A stretch of DNA of 64,000 nucleotides, from positions 3,782,001 through 3,846,000 of the forward strand of contig NZ_CP139558.1 of NCBI RefSeq assembly GCF_034262375.1. The letters are read 5' to 3'. Below are positions 63,533 to 64,000 of this stretch, in pieces. This DNA comes from Mucilaginibacter sabulilitoris (GTDB taxonomy: Bacteria; Bacteroidota; Bacteroidia; Sphingobacteriales; Sphingobacteriaceae). The first letter of the stretch is position 1. Each line of letters starts with the position of its first letter. A model generated the notes under the pieces. That model worked only from the letters and a program-made list of their open reading frames with translations. It ran no database searches and had not been told where the DNA came from. The translations under genes were made by a program, and so were the position numbers.

Positions 63533-63581
63533 ATTCGGTGCGATGGGGGTGTAGGAGACGCATCACATGTATCTCCCAATC

Positions 63582-64000
63582 TTAAAGTGTATAAGCCATA
63601 TCTTGCTCCGGTATAGTAACCGTGTAACCATTCTGCTCCAGGTCACCGGCAAGTAACTGCATTGATGCCTCCTCGCCATGCACCAGGAACACGTTTTTTA
63701 GCTTTGCTTTATCTTGTTGCTTAACATTTTCCATCAGGTCGTTATGATCGCCGTGGGCACTTAGTACATCAGTTTGTTTAATCGTGGCATATACGGCCAA
63801 TTCCCGATCCTTAATATGCACTATCGAATCGCCGCGCAATAAACGGTGACCTAATGTACCTTTGGCACAATAGCCTATAAAAAGGATAGTGCAATAATAA
63901 TTCTGGATATTATAGAATAGGTGATCCTGTATACGACCGCCTTCCAACATTCCTGCCGAAGAAATGATGATACAGGGTTCATAATAGTTGGATATCTGCC
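63582..64000 (-). CDS. MBL-fold beta-CASP RNA-processing-type hydrolase, 5' end outside window
   Basis: C-terminal part of a metallo-beta-lactamase/beta-CASP protein. The frame is open to the window end, where it reads EPCIIISSAGMLEGGR. The conserved stretch TDVLSAHGDHNDL, with its His/Asp metal region, and FLVHGEEASMQLLAGDL are typical of the RNA-metabolising MBL domain. The N-terminal HxHxDH motif lies outside the window. Likely an RNA exonuclease or endonuclease; the family includes archaeal CPSF-like enzymes. Confidence 0.88.
   Translation of the reverse strand, partial: QISNYYEPCIIISSAGMLEGGRIQDHLFYNIQNYYCTILFIGYCAKGTLGHRLLRGDSIVHIKDRELAVYATIKQTDVLSAHGDHNDLMENVKQQDKAKLKNVFLVHGEEASMQLLAGDLEQNGYTVTIPEQDMAYTL

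Noticed and set aside
1..64000. CRISPR array, rRNA genes, riboswitches or a complete insertion sequence
   Set aside because: I looked for regularly spaced repeats, rRNA-like blocks, known riboswitch cores and transposase frames and found none.

Overview
The window is chromosomal DNA of a Bacteroidota species, most likely Sphingobacteriaceae (Mucilaginibacter/Pedobacter-like). The evidence is a SusC/SusD pair, GH92 and GH43 glycosidases, paired LytS-type kinases and LytTR regulators, 7TM-AraC regulators, large FtsX/MacB-type permeases, promoters of the TTTG-N18/19-TAnnTTTG type, and a Bacteroidota-type integrase relic. The genus is inferred from style, not from a marker comparison.

Layout. 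1-8.2 kb: the end of a polysaccharide utilisation locus (SusC partial, SusD, GH92 mannosidase, a lipoprotein). 8.2-16.8 kb: two LytS/LytTR two-component pairs around a small exported protein, a GH99-like glycosidase and an outer-membrane beta-barrel protein. 16.9-29.3 kb: mixed accessory genes (7TM-AraC regulator, membrane protein, FtsX-type permease, NmrA-like SDR, two YCII proteins, stand-alone LigD polymerase domain, AhpD-like protein, an unrecognised 336-aa protein, a cupin) with gene debris in the gaps. 29.4-38.8 kb: a sigma-54 signalling locus made of two divergent sigma-54 activators followed by three tandem HisKA_2 histidine kinases. 38.8-40.6 kb: membrane protein and type II NADH dehydrogenase. 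41.3-45.1 kb: a GH43 pair ending against a broken tyrosine recombinase and a tRNA-3'-end-like fragment, which looks like a decayed genomic-island edge. 45.2-46.9 kb: an ECF sigma factor and an SDR without the usual catalytic pair. 47.2-64 kb: core genes, namely tRNA-Ser(UGA), an envelope operon (PASTA protein, rhodanese, MltG, thioesterase, YihY), ddl, an ABC transporter, thioesterase, S41 peptidase, rpsO-pnp, rpe, serC-serA and a beta-CASP metallo-hydrolase running off the end.

How they fit together. The SusCD/GH92 genes and the nearby GH99-like enzyme suggest alpha-mannoside use; the LytTR pairs are candidate local regulators. The strongest candidate for an undescribed system is the sigma-54 locus. 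A 12-bp motif (CGAAATATCGTC) occurs as a spaced pair upstream of the first tandem kinase, followed by a sigma-54-like -24/-12 promoter, and again as a pair upstream of the first activator gene. This suggests the kinases are transcribed under control of the activators beside them. The first kinase has lost the TPR sensor region that its two paralogues keep.
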